64,000 nt of DNA from Nitrospirales bacterium (lineage in GTDB: Bacteria > Nitrospirota > Nitrospiria > Nitrospirales > UBA8639), in NCBI GenBank assembly GCA_031315865.1, contig JALDRJ010000002.1, positions 1,013,147 through 1,077,146 of the forward strand. The letters are read 5' to 3'. This document shows positions 25,856 to 34,271 of this stretch, in pieces. The notes below the pieces were generated by a model. That model did no database searches and was not told where the DNA came from. It saw nothing but the letters and a program-made list of their open reading frames with translations. A program made the position numbers and the translations under genes. Every line of letters starts with the position of its first letter. Position 1 is the stretch's first letter.

Positions 25856-25939
25856 TGGTGCCGAAGGCGGGACTTGAACCCGCACGGCTTTCGCCACACG
25901 CCCCTTAAACGTGCGTGTCTGCCATTCCACCACTTCGGC
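25856..25939 (-). tRNA. tRNA-Leu, anticodon AAG as folded, CCA encoded
   Basis: The minus strand folds into a class II cloverleaf. The acceptor arms GCCGAAG/CTTCGGC are perfect and the D-arm is leucine-like (GTGGAATGGCAGACAC). The long variable arm is TGGCGAAAGCC, and the T-arm GCGGGTTCAAGTCCCGC is canonical. The anticodon stem CACGT/GCGTG (one U-G pair) leaves a seven-base loop TTAAGGG, placing AAG at 34-36. An alternative UAA reading breaks the five-bp stem. CCA is encoded at 25856-25858. Leucine identity is secure; the exact anticodon is the interesting point. Confidence 0.9.
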
Positions 25940-26046
25940 ACCTACGCGCATTATGTATTCCTTTTTTTCCCTTGTCAACGAATGAGGCCGCAAGTAGAAT
26001 TTGGAAAATTCCGTTATTTCAAGCTGATTCTTCCTGGACTATTTTC

Positions 26047-26742
26047 ATGCCCCAACCCCCGGCACGACTCGACTCCCCGAACTACCAAGAAAACTGGATC
26101 GGCGCTTTTTTCGATGTGGACAACACCCTCATCCCGGGTCTTTCGATTGAGGTCCTCTTCTTCCGGCATTTATGGAAATTGGGGGTCGTCGGATTTTCAC
26201 AGATGCGGGAAAGCGTCTGGTTTCTGACGCAACGCATCCCCCCGGTCTCGCTCGCGCCGCTCCGCCGTCATAAACTGTACCTGGTGGGGCAACAACCGGG
26301 GTTCATCGAACCGCTTGCCGATGAGTTTGTCCGTCAAGAAATCTGTGCCAAATTATCGATTCGCGGCGAAGGCATCCTGACCCGCCACCAGCAAGCCGGC
26401 CACCACGTCGCTTTGATCAGCGGTTCCCCTGATTTTTTGGTAAAGCCGATCGCCGAGGTCCTGGGAGTGACAATCGTGCAGGCGGCACGGCTGCAAACGA
26501 CCGACGGCGGCTATACCGGTCGCGTGTATGCGCCGCTCCCTTATGGCGACGGCAAACGGCGGATCATCGAAAACCTCGCCGAACGCTATCACTTGGACCT
26601 CAAACGGAGTTACGCTTACGGTGATAGTCCCGGAGACTTTCAGGCCTTGAAAATCGTCGGCAACCCGCTTGTCGTGAATCCGATTCGGGGGATGACCCGT
26701 ATGGCTCGCGAACAAGGCTGGCCGGTGACGGAATGGGTCTAG
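26047..26742 (+). CDS. HAD-superfamily IB phosphatase (SerB-like)
   Basis: The 231-residue cytoplasmic hydrolase has HAD motif I FFDVDNTL (nucleophile Asp and acid-base Asp), motif II ALISGSP, a lysine-bearing region (GDGKRR) and motif III YGDSPGD. This is the HAD-IB layout of phosphoserine-phosphatase relatives, whose substrates vary, so no substrate is assigned. ATG 26047 gives a normal N-terminus. It is the first of a same-strand run with queE, pepA and nagZ, about 100 bases before queE. Confidence 0.85.
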   Translation: MPQPPARLDSPNYQENWIGAFFDVDNTLIPGLSIEVLFFRHLWKLGVVGFSQMRESVWFLTQRIPPVSLAPLRRHKLYLVGQQPGFIEPLADEFVRQEICAKLSIRGEGILTRHQQAGHHVALISGSPDFLVKPIAEVLGVTIVQAARLQTTDGGYTGRVYAPLPYGDGKRRIIENLAERYHLDLKRSYAYGDSPGDFQALKIVGNPLVVNPIRGMTRMAREQGWPVTEWV

Positions 26743-26839
26743 CTCACGAGTGGTCGTTCGTGTGCCGTATCCCGCATGACGGTACGCCCTCACACGCCGA
26801 CCGTACCCCATTTCTCGAAAGACGAATGACGAGTGCCTG

Positions 26840-27496
26840 ATGGATGTAACGGCTTCACACCTTCAAATCACTGAAATCTTCCATAGCATTCAGGGGGAAT
26901 CTTCGTTTGCCGGGCAGCCATGCGTGTTTGTCCGGTTAACCGGCTGTCCCCTGCGCTGCACCTGGTGCGATACCGACTATGCCTTCTATGGCGGGCAACG
27001 CCTGAGCTTCGAGACCATTCTCGAACGCGTACGCTCCTATCGCTGCCGCGTCGTCGAAGTGACCGGAGGCGAACCCTTGTCCCAACCGGCTTGCGTCAAA
27101 TTCCTATCAATGTTATGTGATCAAGAGTTTGATGTCTTGCTCGAAACGAGCGGCGCGATCGACACGATCGGCGTGGACCCCCGGGTCCACATTATTTTGG
27201 ACGTGAAATGTCCCGGCAGCGGCATGGAGCAACAGATGCACTGGGCCAACCTGGAACGTTTGACCCCGAACGATGAAGCCAAGTTCGTCATCAAAGACCG
27301 GCAGGATTATGAGTGGGCAAAAGACGTGATTGCCCGCTATGGATTGACGGATAAGTGCACGGTCTTATTGAGCCCGGTCTTCGGGGAACTTGACCTGCAG
27401 CCTCTGGCGGGATGGATTCTCGATGATCGTCTGCCTGTTCGCTTCCAAGTGCAACTTCATAAATATATCTGGGCTCCGGATATGCGAGGCGTCTAG
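26840..27496 (+). CDS. queE: 7-carboxy-7-deazaguanine synthase
   Basis: QueE is a radical SAM enzyme that contracts 6-carboxy-tetrahydropterin to 7-carboxy-7-deazaguanine, the ring-forming step of queuosine synthesis. The 218-residue product has the family start (ITEIFHSIQGES), a cluster motif CPLRCTWC (CX3CX2C) with the following DTDYAF, the SAM-binding VEVTGGEPL and the late FQVQLHKYIW. Length fits the compact QueE type. No other queuosine genes are in the window. Confidence 0.93.
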   Translation: MDVTASHLQITEIFHSIQGESSFAGQPCVFVRLTGCPLRCTWCDTDYAFYGGQRLSFETILERVRSYRCRVVEVTGGEPLSQPACVKFLSMLCDQEFDVLLETSGAIDTIGVDPRVHIILDVKCPGSGMEQQMHWANLERLTPNDEAKFVIKDRQDYEWAKDVIARYGLTDKCTVLLSPVFGELDLQPLAGWILDDRLPVRFQVQLHKYIWAPDMRGV

Positions 27497-27552
27497 CGCC
27501 TCCCGGCCTTTTCACCTTTTACTTTTCACATTAACTTTCTCAAGAGGACGGC

Positions 27553-29067
27553 ATGAAAATTACGGTAAAGCAAGGAACGCTCACGGGTCTTCCCACTGAC
27601 GTGTTGGTCATCCCCGGCTATGAAGGCGAAACGGGACTAGGGAAGGCGCTACATCCGCTCGACCGGAATCTTGGCGGACAATTAACCGAATTGCGCAAAA
27701 GCGGTGAATTCCAAGGCAAAGTCAATCAAACCGCCTTGATCCATACCCGGGGGGCGATTCCTGCCAAACGGGTGCTCCTCGTGGGGTTGGGAAAACGCGA
27801 AGACCTGACCCTGGATCGTGTTCGCCAAGCCTTGGGCACTGTGGCGAAATACATTCGTCAAATCGAGGTCCTGTCCTTTGCCACCTCAATATTCGGCATC
27901 GATCGTTCGGGACTATGGCCGGATGATCTGGCTCAAGCCATGACTGAAGGCGTCATCTTGGGCGACTACCGTTTTCTTCACTATCGCACCGATTCCGCGG
28001 GAAAGCTGAAACCGCTGAACAGCATGACGTTGTTGGTGGATAAAACTTCATTGATCGAGACCGTGAAACGGGGGATCCAACGCGGGGAAGCCACGGGGGA
28101 AGCCACGTGTTTCGCTCGCGACCTTTGCAACCACCCGGCGAATGTCATGACGCCTCTCCGGATCGTCGAAGAAGCCAAGAAAATCTCGAAGGAGAAGAAA
28201 GTGCGGTTGACGGTCTTGAACCCGGCCAAGATGAAACAGCTTGGCATGGGAGGGGTCCTGGGGGTGGGGCAGGCGAGTCAACACCCTCCGCAGTTTGTCG
28301 TGCTGGAATATCATGGAGGGAAAAAAGGCGAAAAGCCGGTCGTCTTCGTGGGCAAAACGGTGACGTTCGATACCGGCGGTATTTCGCTCAAACCATCTGA
28401 AAATATGGAACACATGAAAGCCGATATGACCGGCGGGGCGGAAGTCCTGGCCACCGTCCGCGCCGCAGCCCGCCTGAAACTTCCCCTCAATGTCGTCGGT
28501 CTTTTGCCCGTGGCCGAGAACATGCCTGGCGGAAAGGCCACGAAACCAGGTGATATTTTAACCATGCTGTCGGGAAAGACGGTGGAAGTGCAAAACACCG
28601 ACGCCGAAGGCCGGTTGATCCTGGCCGATGGCTTGGCCTACGCGGAACGGCTCAAACCCGCCTGCGTGATCGATATTGCCACGCTTACCGGCGCTTGTAT
28701 CATCGCGCTCGGTCAATTTGCGATCGGCATGTTGGGGAACGACGAGACACTCAAGGAACAGCTCAAACAAGCCGGCGATCGCGCGGGAGAACGCGTGTGG
28801 GAAATGCCTCTATGGGATGAGTACTTCGAACAATTAAAGAGTGATGTCGCCGACATGCGGAATATCGGCGGACGGGGAGGCGGGATGATTACTGCCGCCA
28901 TGTTCTTGAAGCAATTCGTCGGAAAATTCCCATGGGCGCATCTCGACATCGCGAGTACCGACTGGAGTGCAACCGATCGCCCCTGTATCGGCAAAGGACC
29001 AACCGCCACCGGTACACGCTTGCTGATTCAGTTTTTGTTGAATATGGTCAACAAACCTCACAAATAG
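27553..29067 (+). CDS. pepA: Leucyl aminopeptidase, M17 family
   Basis: The 504-residue cytosolic enzyme removes N-terminal residues from peptides using two metal ions. The C-terminal catalytic domain contains GKTVTFDTGGISLKP, KADMTGGAE and the M17 signature NTDAEGRLILADGL. The N-terminal regulatory domain (about 1-170) is more divergent, as usual. The start codon of nagZ follows its stop by two bases, so the two are probably coupled. M17 proteins can also act as DNA-binding regulators, but nothing here shows that. Confidence 0.95.
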   Translation: MKITVKQGTLTGLPTDVLVIPGYEGETGLGKALHPLDRNLGGQLTELRKSGEFQGKVNQTALIHTRGAIPAKRVLLVGLGKREDLTLDRVRQALGTVAKYIRQIEVLSFATSIFGIDRSGLWPDDLAQAMTEGVILGDYRFLHYRTDSAGKLKPLNSMTLLVDKTSLIETVKRGIQRGEATGEATCFARDLCNHPANVMTPLRIVEEAKKISKEKKVRLTVLNPAKMKQLGMGGVLGVGQASQHPPQFVVLEYHGGKKGEKPVVFVGKTVTFDTGGISLKPSENMEHMKADMTGGAEVLATVRAAARLKLPLNVVGLLPVAENMPGGKATKPGDILTMLSGKTVEVQNTDAEGRLILADGLAYAERLKPACVIDIATLTGACIIALGQFAIGMLGNDETLKEQLKQAGDRAGERVWEMPLWDEYFEQLKSDVADMRNIGGRGGGMITAAMFLKQFVGKFPWAHLDIASTDWSATDRPCIGKGPTATGTRLLIQFLLNMVNKPHK

Positions 29068-29069
29068 CG

Positions 29070-30179
29070 ATGCCACCTATGTCACTGCGTCAACAAGTCG
29101 GTCAGCTCTTCATGATCGGCTTTGACGGAACCGAGCTGTCTCCAGGTTTGATCTCTTGGATACAGGAGTATCAACCTGGAGGCATCATCTTATTCGCTCG
29201 CAACTTGGTCGATGCTCCACAAATCGCCCGGCTCACCAACGCCTTGCAAGCCCTTTCTGCCTCTTCCCCCTTGCTCATGGCCATCGATCAGGAAGGAGGA
29301 AAAGTCTCTCGCCTGCCTGAAGGATTTACGATTTTCCCGCCGGCGGCCACGGTGGCAGCCTGTGGCTCATCCGACTACGCGTACCACACAGCGGCCGTGA
29401 CTGCGGAAGAATTACGTGCGGTCGGGTTCAATATGAATATGGCCCCCGTGTTGGATGTCAATACGAATCCGGCCAACCCCATCATCGGAGACCGGGCCTT
29501 TAGTTCCACGCCGGAACACGTGTGCACTTTTGGAAACGCAACCATATCCGGCCTTCATGATCATGGGGTGATCGCCTGCGGGAAGCATTTTCCCGGCCAT
29601 GGCGAGACGACCAAAGACTCCCACAAGGAATTGCCTGTGGTCGCCCTCTCGAAAGAACGACTGGAACAGGTCGAACTCCAACCGTTCCGCTCGGCCATCG
29701 CCCATGGGCTCATGACGATGATGAGCGCCCATGTGCACTATCCAGCCCTGGACGATACCGTTCCGGCCACACTCTCATACGACATCATGACGAGACTGCT
29801 TCGTGAGGAATTGGGATTTTCAGGGGTGATCCTCAGCGATGATCTAGAGATGAACGCCATCGCGGAACATACGTCCATGGGGGACGCTGCCGTACGGTCC
29901 GTTCAAGCAGGCGTGGACGTGATTCTCATTTGCCATCAACAGAGCCGCCAAGCCGAGGCTATTGAAGCCATCGAACAGGCCGTCAGTCAAGGCGATATTT
30001 CAAAGGACAGACTGGACCAGAGCCTAGCGCGGATCTCAAGCCTGAAACAACGTTTTCTTCACCCCTACACTCCCGTGGACGAAACCAAGATTGCAGACAT
30101 TGTCGGTCGGCTCAAACACCAAAACCTGCTCGCAGAAATCCAGTCTCTCTCATCATCTCAAAAGGGCCAAAAGGCCTGA
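29070..30179 (+). CDS. nagZ: Beta-N-acetylhexosaminidase of peptidoglycan recycling
   Basis: NagZ releases GlcNAc from muropeptides taken up during cell-wall recycling. The 369-residue GH3 enzyme shows IDQEGGKVSRL, the acid-base loop KHFPGHGETTKDSH and the nucleophile motif SDDLEM. There is no signal peptide, matching a cytoplasmic role. The start ATG 29070 comes two bases after pepA ends; longer upstream frames only read through pepA. Pairing with an aminopeptidase fits a peptide and wall recycling unit. Confidence 0.93.
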   Translation: MPPMSLRQQVGQLFMIGFDGTELSPGLISWIQEYQPGGIILFARNLVDAPQIARLTNALQALSASSPLLMAIDQEGGKVSRLPEGFTIFPPAATVAACGSSDYAYHTAAVTAEELRAVGFNMNMAPVLDVNTNPANPIIGDRAFSSTPEHVCTFGNATISGLHDHGVIACGKHFPGHGETTKDSHKELPVVALSKERLEQVELQPFRSAIAHGLMTMMSAHVHYPALDDTVPATLSYDIMTRLLREELGFSGVILSDDLEMNAIAEHTSMGDAAVRSVQAGVDVILICHQQSRQAEAIEAIEQAVSQGDISKDRLDQSLARISSLKQRFLHPYTPVDETKIADIVGRLKHQNLLAEIQSLSSSQKGQKA

Positions 30180-30395
30180 TCCTCCTTGGCTTGGCCTGTG
30201 GCCTTCTGTGTAGTGCCACGTCAATCTCCTGCTTACAGGTGGAACGGCTAGTCTGCAAGGTGCGATTCACTCTATTCTGGACTTTTGCGTCTCAGTTCTG
30301 ATTAGGTAGAGACTTCATATCGATGATCATGTATGAAAGACTACGTCATAGGCCTACGCATCTCTATCTAAGGACAGCAACGAAAGGAACGTATT

Positions 30396-30794
30396 ATGGC
30401 TCTGAAAAAAGGGGACATTATTGACGAACGGAAGCGCTACCCGGATTCGTGCGGCCTGTTAGTCAAAGTCATGGCCGGCGGCGAAGGGTTTGAAAAACTG
30501 ATGTGTTGCGGACATGAGCTCACGGAAGAAGACGTGGTTGCCTCCCCTGTCGCCAGCAAAGGCCGAAAAAAAGGCCGCCTCGTCGTAGGCATGACGCTTG
30601 AGGAAAAAAAATTGTTTCCTGATTCTTGTGGACTGCGTTTGATGGTAATGGATGGTGGGGCAGGATTTCAGGAAATCTTGTGTTGCAATCACTCGGTGAA
30701 CGACAAGGCCATGCAGGACCTGAATTTTGGGGGCGGTGTCCGCACGCCACCGGCAGAACCCTCCCCCAATACGTCACATACCGGAAACGCGTAG
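30396..30794 (+). CDS. Tandem desulforedoxin-like cysteine protein
   Basis: The 132-residue protein holds two copies of a module of about 38 residues: PDSCGLLVKVMAGGEGF...LMCCGHEL and PDSCGLRLMVMDGGAGF...ILCCNHSV. Spacing and the CC pair match the desulforedoxin fold, whose iron site uses CxxC plus CC. In both copies the first cysteine of the CxxC is replaced by Pro (PDSC), leaving three Cys per module, with a His soon after the CC. A Pro-rich tail follows. Function is unknown; metal binding or redox sensing is an inference. No signal peptide is present. Confidence 0.7.
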   Translation: MALKKGDIIDERKRYPDSCGLLVKVMAGGEGFEKLMCCGHELTEEDVVASPVASKGRKKGRLVVGMTLEEKKLFPDSCGLRLMVMDGGAGFQEILCCNHSVNDKAMQDLNFGGGVRTPPAEPSPNTSHTGNA

Positions 30795-30949
30795 TTCAAT
30801 GAGCGGTGAGGCGTAGCGTGATCGCCAGACGATCAGGAATTAATCTTCCTCGTGCGCTTCACGTTTTACACTTCACCAAAACTCTATCCAAAGACACGAC
30901 CGTCAAACCGTTTTTCGCATGTTGAACCACCACTAGAACTCAGGACATA

Positions 30950-31429
30950 ATGCACGGCTGGACACCGGAATCGATCAAACAATGGGTCAAGTGGATGCAG
31001 TGGCTTGACCGGTGGGGCTATATCACGGCCTGCTTAAGTTTTCTGGTCTTGGGCATGTTGATTTTTGTGTATAGCTGGGTGGAGTTTCTTCAGCATGCAG
31101 CCGGCGGGTTCCTGGAAGCCTCGATCACCCTGATCAACGACCTACTCCTCGTCATCATCCTGCTTGAACTGTTCAGAACAGTCTTGGGATTCTTACAGTC
31201 CGAACGCGTACGCCTTGAACCGTTCCTCCATGTCGGCGTCATTGCCTCGGTTCGAAAAATCCTCACCACGGGCGCCGAGCTCTCACACATCAAAGACATT
31301 CCCGAAGAAACCTTCTATCACTACCTCATGGACCTTGGCCTTCACGTCGTCATTATCCTGGTCCTCATGCTCGCCGTCTATTTAATCAAAAAAAGTGACA
31401 ATGCCCCTCCCTCGACCGTGACGCTGTAA
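30950..31429 (+). CDS. PsiE-family phosphate-starvation-inducible membrane protein
   Basis: This 159-residue integral-membrane protein has four predicted helices (about 24-46, 62-80, 95-110 weak, 130-150). The conserved PsiE block is LELFRTVLGFLQSERVRLEPFLHVGVIASVRKIL. PsiE is induced by phosphate starvation in E. coli, but its molecular role is unknown. The gene is separated by about 150 bases from its neighbours and has no visible Pho box. Confidence 0.82.
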   Translation: MHGWTPESIKQWVKWMQWLDRWGYITACLSFLVLGMLIFVYSWVEFLQHAAGGFLEASITLINDLLLVIILLELFRTVLGFLQSERVRLEPFLHVGVIASVRKILTTGAELSHIKDIPEETFYHYLMDLGLHVVIILVLMLAVYLIKKSDNAPPSTVTL

Positions 31430-31558
31430 TGTCTTACCCTTTTTGATCACAGAGCGACCTGCTGTTTGACCCTATAAATCCAGTACTAACTCCAATCACA
31501 AGCGCAATCGATCAGAGACAGTGGCAAAAATGCTGGCAGGCATAATTGGAGCATGATA

Positions 31559-31573
31559 TCCTACTTAGTAGGA
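31559..31573 (+). promoter_or_regulatory. Palindromic operator candidate of parDE
   Basis: TCCTAC and GTAGGA flank a TTA centre in a perfect palindrome 28 bases before the parD start codon. Ribbon-helix-helix antitoxins bind such palindromes to autorepress, so this is the likely ParD operator. A CATAAT hexamer at 31541-31546 could be the -10 box. Confidence 0.5.
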
Positions 31574-31600
31574 AATTTTTGCAAGAGGAGGGCCTACTCT

Positions 31601-31870
31601 ATGGCGATGGTAAAAAAAAGTATTTCAGTCACAGACAAACAGGATGAATGGATCAAAGCCCAAATTGCGACCGGGCATTTTGGCAATGAAAGCGAAGTCG
31701 TGCGCGAGCTCATTCGTGAACGGCAACTTCGTGAAGAAGAAACCCCAGAACAGATCGAGGCTATCCGCGCTGCACTCATCGAAGCCGAAAAAAGCGGAAT
31801 GAGTGGCCGCACACCCGATGAAATTATGGCGGCGGTCATGAAGCGGAAGCGGAAACATGGGAAAATATAG
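31601..31870 (+). CDS. parD: ParD-type antitoxin
   Basis: The 89-residue antitoxin has an N-terminal ribbon-helix-helix domain (KKSISVTDKQDEWIKAQI, GNESEVVRELIRER) typical of the CC2985/ParD family. An acidic and basic C-terminal part should mask ParE. AGGAGG precedes ATG 31601. Its last 14 bases overlap parE, the usual coupled arrangement. An upstream in-frame start at 31553 would run through the operator and is unlikely. Confidence 0.88.
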   Translation: MAMVKKSISVTDKQDEWIKAQIATGHFGNESEVVRELIRERQLREEETPEQIEAIRAALIEAEKSGMSGRTPDEIMAAVMKRKRKHGKI

Positions 31871-32153
31871 ACTCTCCAAATCTGCTGACAAAGAGTTTGA
31901 AATGATCTTTGACTACGGGATTGACACCTTTGGGCAAGATCAGGCCTTGACATATCAAACAAAACTCAAAGAGCGGTTTTCTCTTATCGCCGAACAACCG
32001 TACTTATATCCTGCTGTGGAGCATATCCGGGCTGGGTATCGCCGGAGTGTTTGCGGGGTTCATTCCATTTACTACCGCATTGCTGAACAAGGAGTGGTAA
32101 TCATGCACATACTCGGCAGGCAAAACCCTAAGAAACAGGAGTGGGAACAGTAG
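31857..32153 (+). CDS. parE: ParE-type toxin (RelE/ParE superfamily)
   Basis: The 98-residue toxin has the ParE pattern: YRLSKSADKEFEMIFDYGIDTFG, a middle LIAEQPYLYPAVEHIRAGYRR and the closing YRIAEQGVVIMHILGRQ. ParE toxins typically poison DNA gyrase, whereas related RelE toxins cut mRNA. Family placement favours ParE, but the target is inferred. It is coupled to parD by overlap. Confidence 0.88.
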   Translation: MGKYRLSKSADKEFEMIFDYGIDTFGQDQALTYQTKLKERFSLIAEQPYLYPAVEHIRAGYRRSVCGVHSIYYRIAEQGVVIMHILGRQNPKKQEWEQ

Positions 32154-32166
32154 GCCAAGAAGGGGA

Positions 32167-32229
32167 AAAGAGCATATTACAAAATTCTCGTTGGACGAGG
32201 TCAAGAAAATGAAGGACCGGACGCTCTAA
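32167..32229 (+). pseudogene. Possible N-terminal remnant of a BrnA-like antitoxin
   Basis: The frame reads KEHITKFSLDEVKKMKDRTL and then stops at TAA 32227-32229. This resembles the N-terminal stretch of small antitoxins of the BrnA group (T-x-F/Y-S/T-LDEVKxM). There is no start codon and no continuation. It follows parE directly and may be debris of another TA module. Confidence 0.35.
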
Positions 32230-32403
32230 AGATGCGCCTGAGCACCTATCCTTGACGAGCTGAAACTAGAACGCCATCCGCCACTTGATTGGCTCTGACA
32301 TGAACGAACCTTTCATGGGCCGTCACGTTGGTCTCCAGTATCGCATTCCTTCTTGTCTCTTCCCACCTTGTGGCACTATAATCCCTCTGCTTTAGGTAAG
32401 ACG

Positions 32404-32949
32404 ATGGAATCACTACCGGAATTCGTTGGAACTGTTCATATTTTTCTCGGCCCATATCGGGGAAATCCGATCGCGCTCTATATGCGAAAGGATGAGGCGC
32501 AATGTCATATCTCACCGAGAGTCTATCCATGGAATAAGACTGTGGGGAGTGGCGAAACGCCTAACAAAGCCGCGGCAGCGTTTGAAGCCAAATGGAAAGA
32601 AAATGAACTCGCGGATGAAATGTATTCAGGACCTCATTGGGAAGGCGGCATCAAACCGGAAAAACCCAAACCTCCCCCCAAGCCTGCCGCCACTTCCGAA
32701 GATCCCAAGGTTGCCGCGCCTGCGAAACCAGCAACTACAGCTCCTGTAAGCAACAAGACTACTGAACCTGTATCTCCGCCTGCGGGCGAAGTCAAAAAAG
32801 CTGAGGCAGCCCAAACGGCAAAAGCTCCTGCCGCCCACGCGAAAACTGCTGCTGCACCACCCGCAAGCCCAACCTCATCCACTCAGTCTTCTCCGAAACC
32901 CTCAACGCCTTCTGAGGGAGAATCACCTGCTCCACCCGGAGCTTCCTAA
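32404..32949 (+). CDS. Unknown protein with Ala/Pro/Lys-rich tail
   Basis: This 181-residue protein has two parts. The first 80 residues look folded (FVGTVHIFLGPYRGNPIALYM, FEAKWKENELADEMY). From about residue 85 the sequence is low-complexity, dominated by Ala, Pro, Lys, Ser and Thr, and probably disordered. No signal peptide or family is recognised. ATG 32404 has a modest ribosome site; a start at 32353 is also open. It is convergent with the amidase gene. Confidence 0.6.
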   Translation: MESLPEFVGTVHIFLGPYRGNPIALYMRKDEAQCHISPRVYPWNKTVGSGETPNKAAAAFEAKWKENELADEMYSGPHWEGGIKPEKPKPPPKPAATSEDPKVAAPAKPATTAPVSNKTTEPVSPPAGEVKKAEAAQTAKAPAAHAKTAAAPPASPTSSTQSSPKPSTPSEGESPAPPGAS

Positions 32950-32974
32950 CATCCATGTTCTAACGGTATTCGCT

Positions 32975-33736
32975 TTAGGCAGATTGAAGGACGCGCGTGC
33001 GCGCAAAAGCTTTTGCGGCTTTAATCAGCGCGAAAAACAGGCTTTTTTGGATGGGGTCGTTTTTGTAGAGGAATTCCGGGTGCCACTGGACCCCAAGCAA
33101 AAAGGCATGATGAGGAGACTCAATGGCCTCGATCACTCCATCGGGAGCCAGAGCGCTGGTGAGTAATCTAGACGGGACTTTTTTCACTGATTGGTGATGT
33201 GAACTGTTCACTCGAATCTTGAGTTTACCCACGATTCGGTGCAGCAGGGTTCGTGGAGTAATCGTAATACCATGAGCCTTCTTCGTGGCTGATCCAGGTG
33301 GCAAGTGAGCAATCTCTTTGGAATGTTGGACGGCAATGTCTTGGATGAGCGTCCCGCCCAACGCCACATTGATAGACTGCATGCCTCCGCAAATGCCTAG
33401 TGTCGGAACCTGCCCACGGTAAGCCAACCGACTGATCCCGATCTCCAGATCGCTTCGTTGCTTGCTCATCTGCCGAAACGGCACACATTGCCGTTCCCCG
33501 TATATTTCGGGGTCCAGATCCGATCCGCTCCCTGTGATGAGCAATCCGTCTACCTGCGACAAGAGCTGCTTTTGACGAGCTTGATCCCCGACGAGTGGAA
33601 GAAGAATGGGAAGCCCACCGGCATCTTCGATCGCTTGCGTATACCGGGCTCGAAGAAAATAGGTGGGCTCCTTTCCGCCCATATCTTCACGGTCACCCGG
33701 ATTGTAGTCTGGTGTGATCCCGATAACCGGTTTCAT
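32975..33736 (-). CDS. Class I glutamine amidotransferase-like hydrolase, C26 family
   Basis: The 253-residue enzyme belongs to the gamma-glutamyl-GABA hydrolase (PuuD-like) C26 group. Motifs are the N-terminal VIGITPDY, ITGSGSDLDPEIYGE, the nucleophile elbow LGICGGMQ (Cys), NSSHHQSVK and GVQWHPEF (His-Glu). It should cleave gamma-glutamyl amide bonds in the cytosol, but no putrescine-pathway partner is nearby, so the substrate is open. Confidence 0.88.
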   Translation of the reverse strand: MKPVIGITPDYNPGDREDMGGKEPTYFLRARYTQAIEDAGGLPILLPLVGDQARQKQLLSQVDGLLITGSGSDLDPEIYGERQCVPFRQMSKQRSDLEIGISRLAYRGQVPTLGICGGMQSINVALGGTLIQDIAVQHSKEIAHLPPGSATKKAHGITITPRTLLHRIVGKLKIRVNSSHHQSVKKVPSRLLTSALAPDGVIEAIESPHHAFLLGVQWHPEFLYKNDPIQKSLFFALIKAAKAFARTRVLQSA

Positions 33737-33796
33737 CGCGGCATTCCTTTCATGCGCGGCAGTTCCGACAGGCCGTTCAAGTCGTCGTTGCCTGAC

Positions 33797-34180
33797 TTAT
33801 TGCTCATCTTCATACGGAGAAACGCCATAAAATCTGACAGCTTCGTCCCCTCTTAAGTGTGCCGGAGTAATGATGTATGTCCCGTAAAAACTCGGCTCCC
33901 ATACCGTTTGGGCTGTTTCAAGATCGCCGCCCGTCAAGACATAGGTAAAGCCGCCGACAATCCCCCCTAATGTGGCGTAGACTAATTTTAATGGGAAATA
34001 CACCAAACTCAGCAGACCACTCCCGATGCCTAAACCCGCTTCTTCTGCGGGACTAGACTCTTCTTCGGCTAGGGTCACTGCCGGCTGAACAATCATCAGA
34101 ACAGACACTAAGAGAACGATCAACATCGGAACCCTACGTCGGCCATTCATTTGCCGGAGTGAAAGACAGTGCATGTTCAT
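33797..34180 (-). CDS. Small exported protein of unknown function
   Basis: The 127-residue product has a basic N-terminus and a signal-like helix (MLIVLLVSVLMIVQPAVTLAEE). A second hydrophobic, glycine-rich stretch follows (LLSLVYFPLKLVYATLGGIVGGFTYV), then a polar C-terminus with WEPSFYGTYIITPAHL. That suggests an exported, membrane-associated protein. The family is not recognised. GGAGGGG eight bases before ATG 34180 supports the start. It lies 60 bases upstream of the C26 gene and may be co-transcribed with it. Confidence 0.7.
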   Translation of the reverse strand: MNMHCLSLRQMNGRRRVPMLIVLLVSVLMIVQPAVTLAEEESSPAEEAGLGIGSGLLSLVYFPLKLVYATLGGIVGGFTYVLTGGDLETAQTVWEPSFYGTYIITPAHLRGDEAVRFYGVSPYEDEQ

Positions 34181-34271
34181 GGGGTATGCCCCTCCTTGCT
34201 AGGCATGAAAGATAAAATCAGTGAACGTGGATGATAAGGATATTCGTCAATCATAATACTCGGATACGGTA

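Noticed and set aside
19500-25860. tRNA-bounded integrative island with attachment-site repeats
   Set aside because: The accessory genes do lie next to the 3' end of tRNA-Leu, but I found no second copy of the tRNA end and no integrase.
25670-26227. Open frames on both strands around the tRNA
   Set aside because: They run through the tRNA-Leu gene and are shadows of it; the HAD gene starts at 26047.
32246-32530. 94-codon minus-strand frame opposite the Ala/Pro-rich protein
   Set aside because: Mostly a shadow of the plus-strand gene; the distal part is protein-like but matches nothing I recognise.
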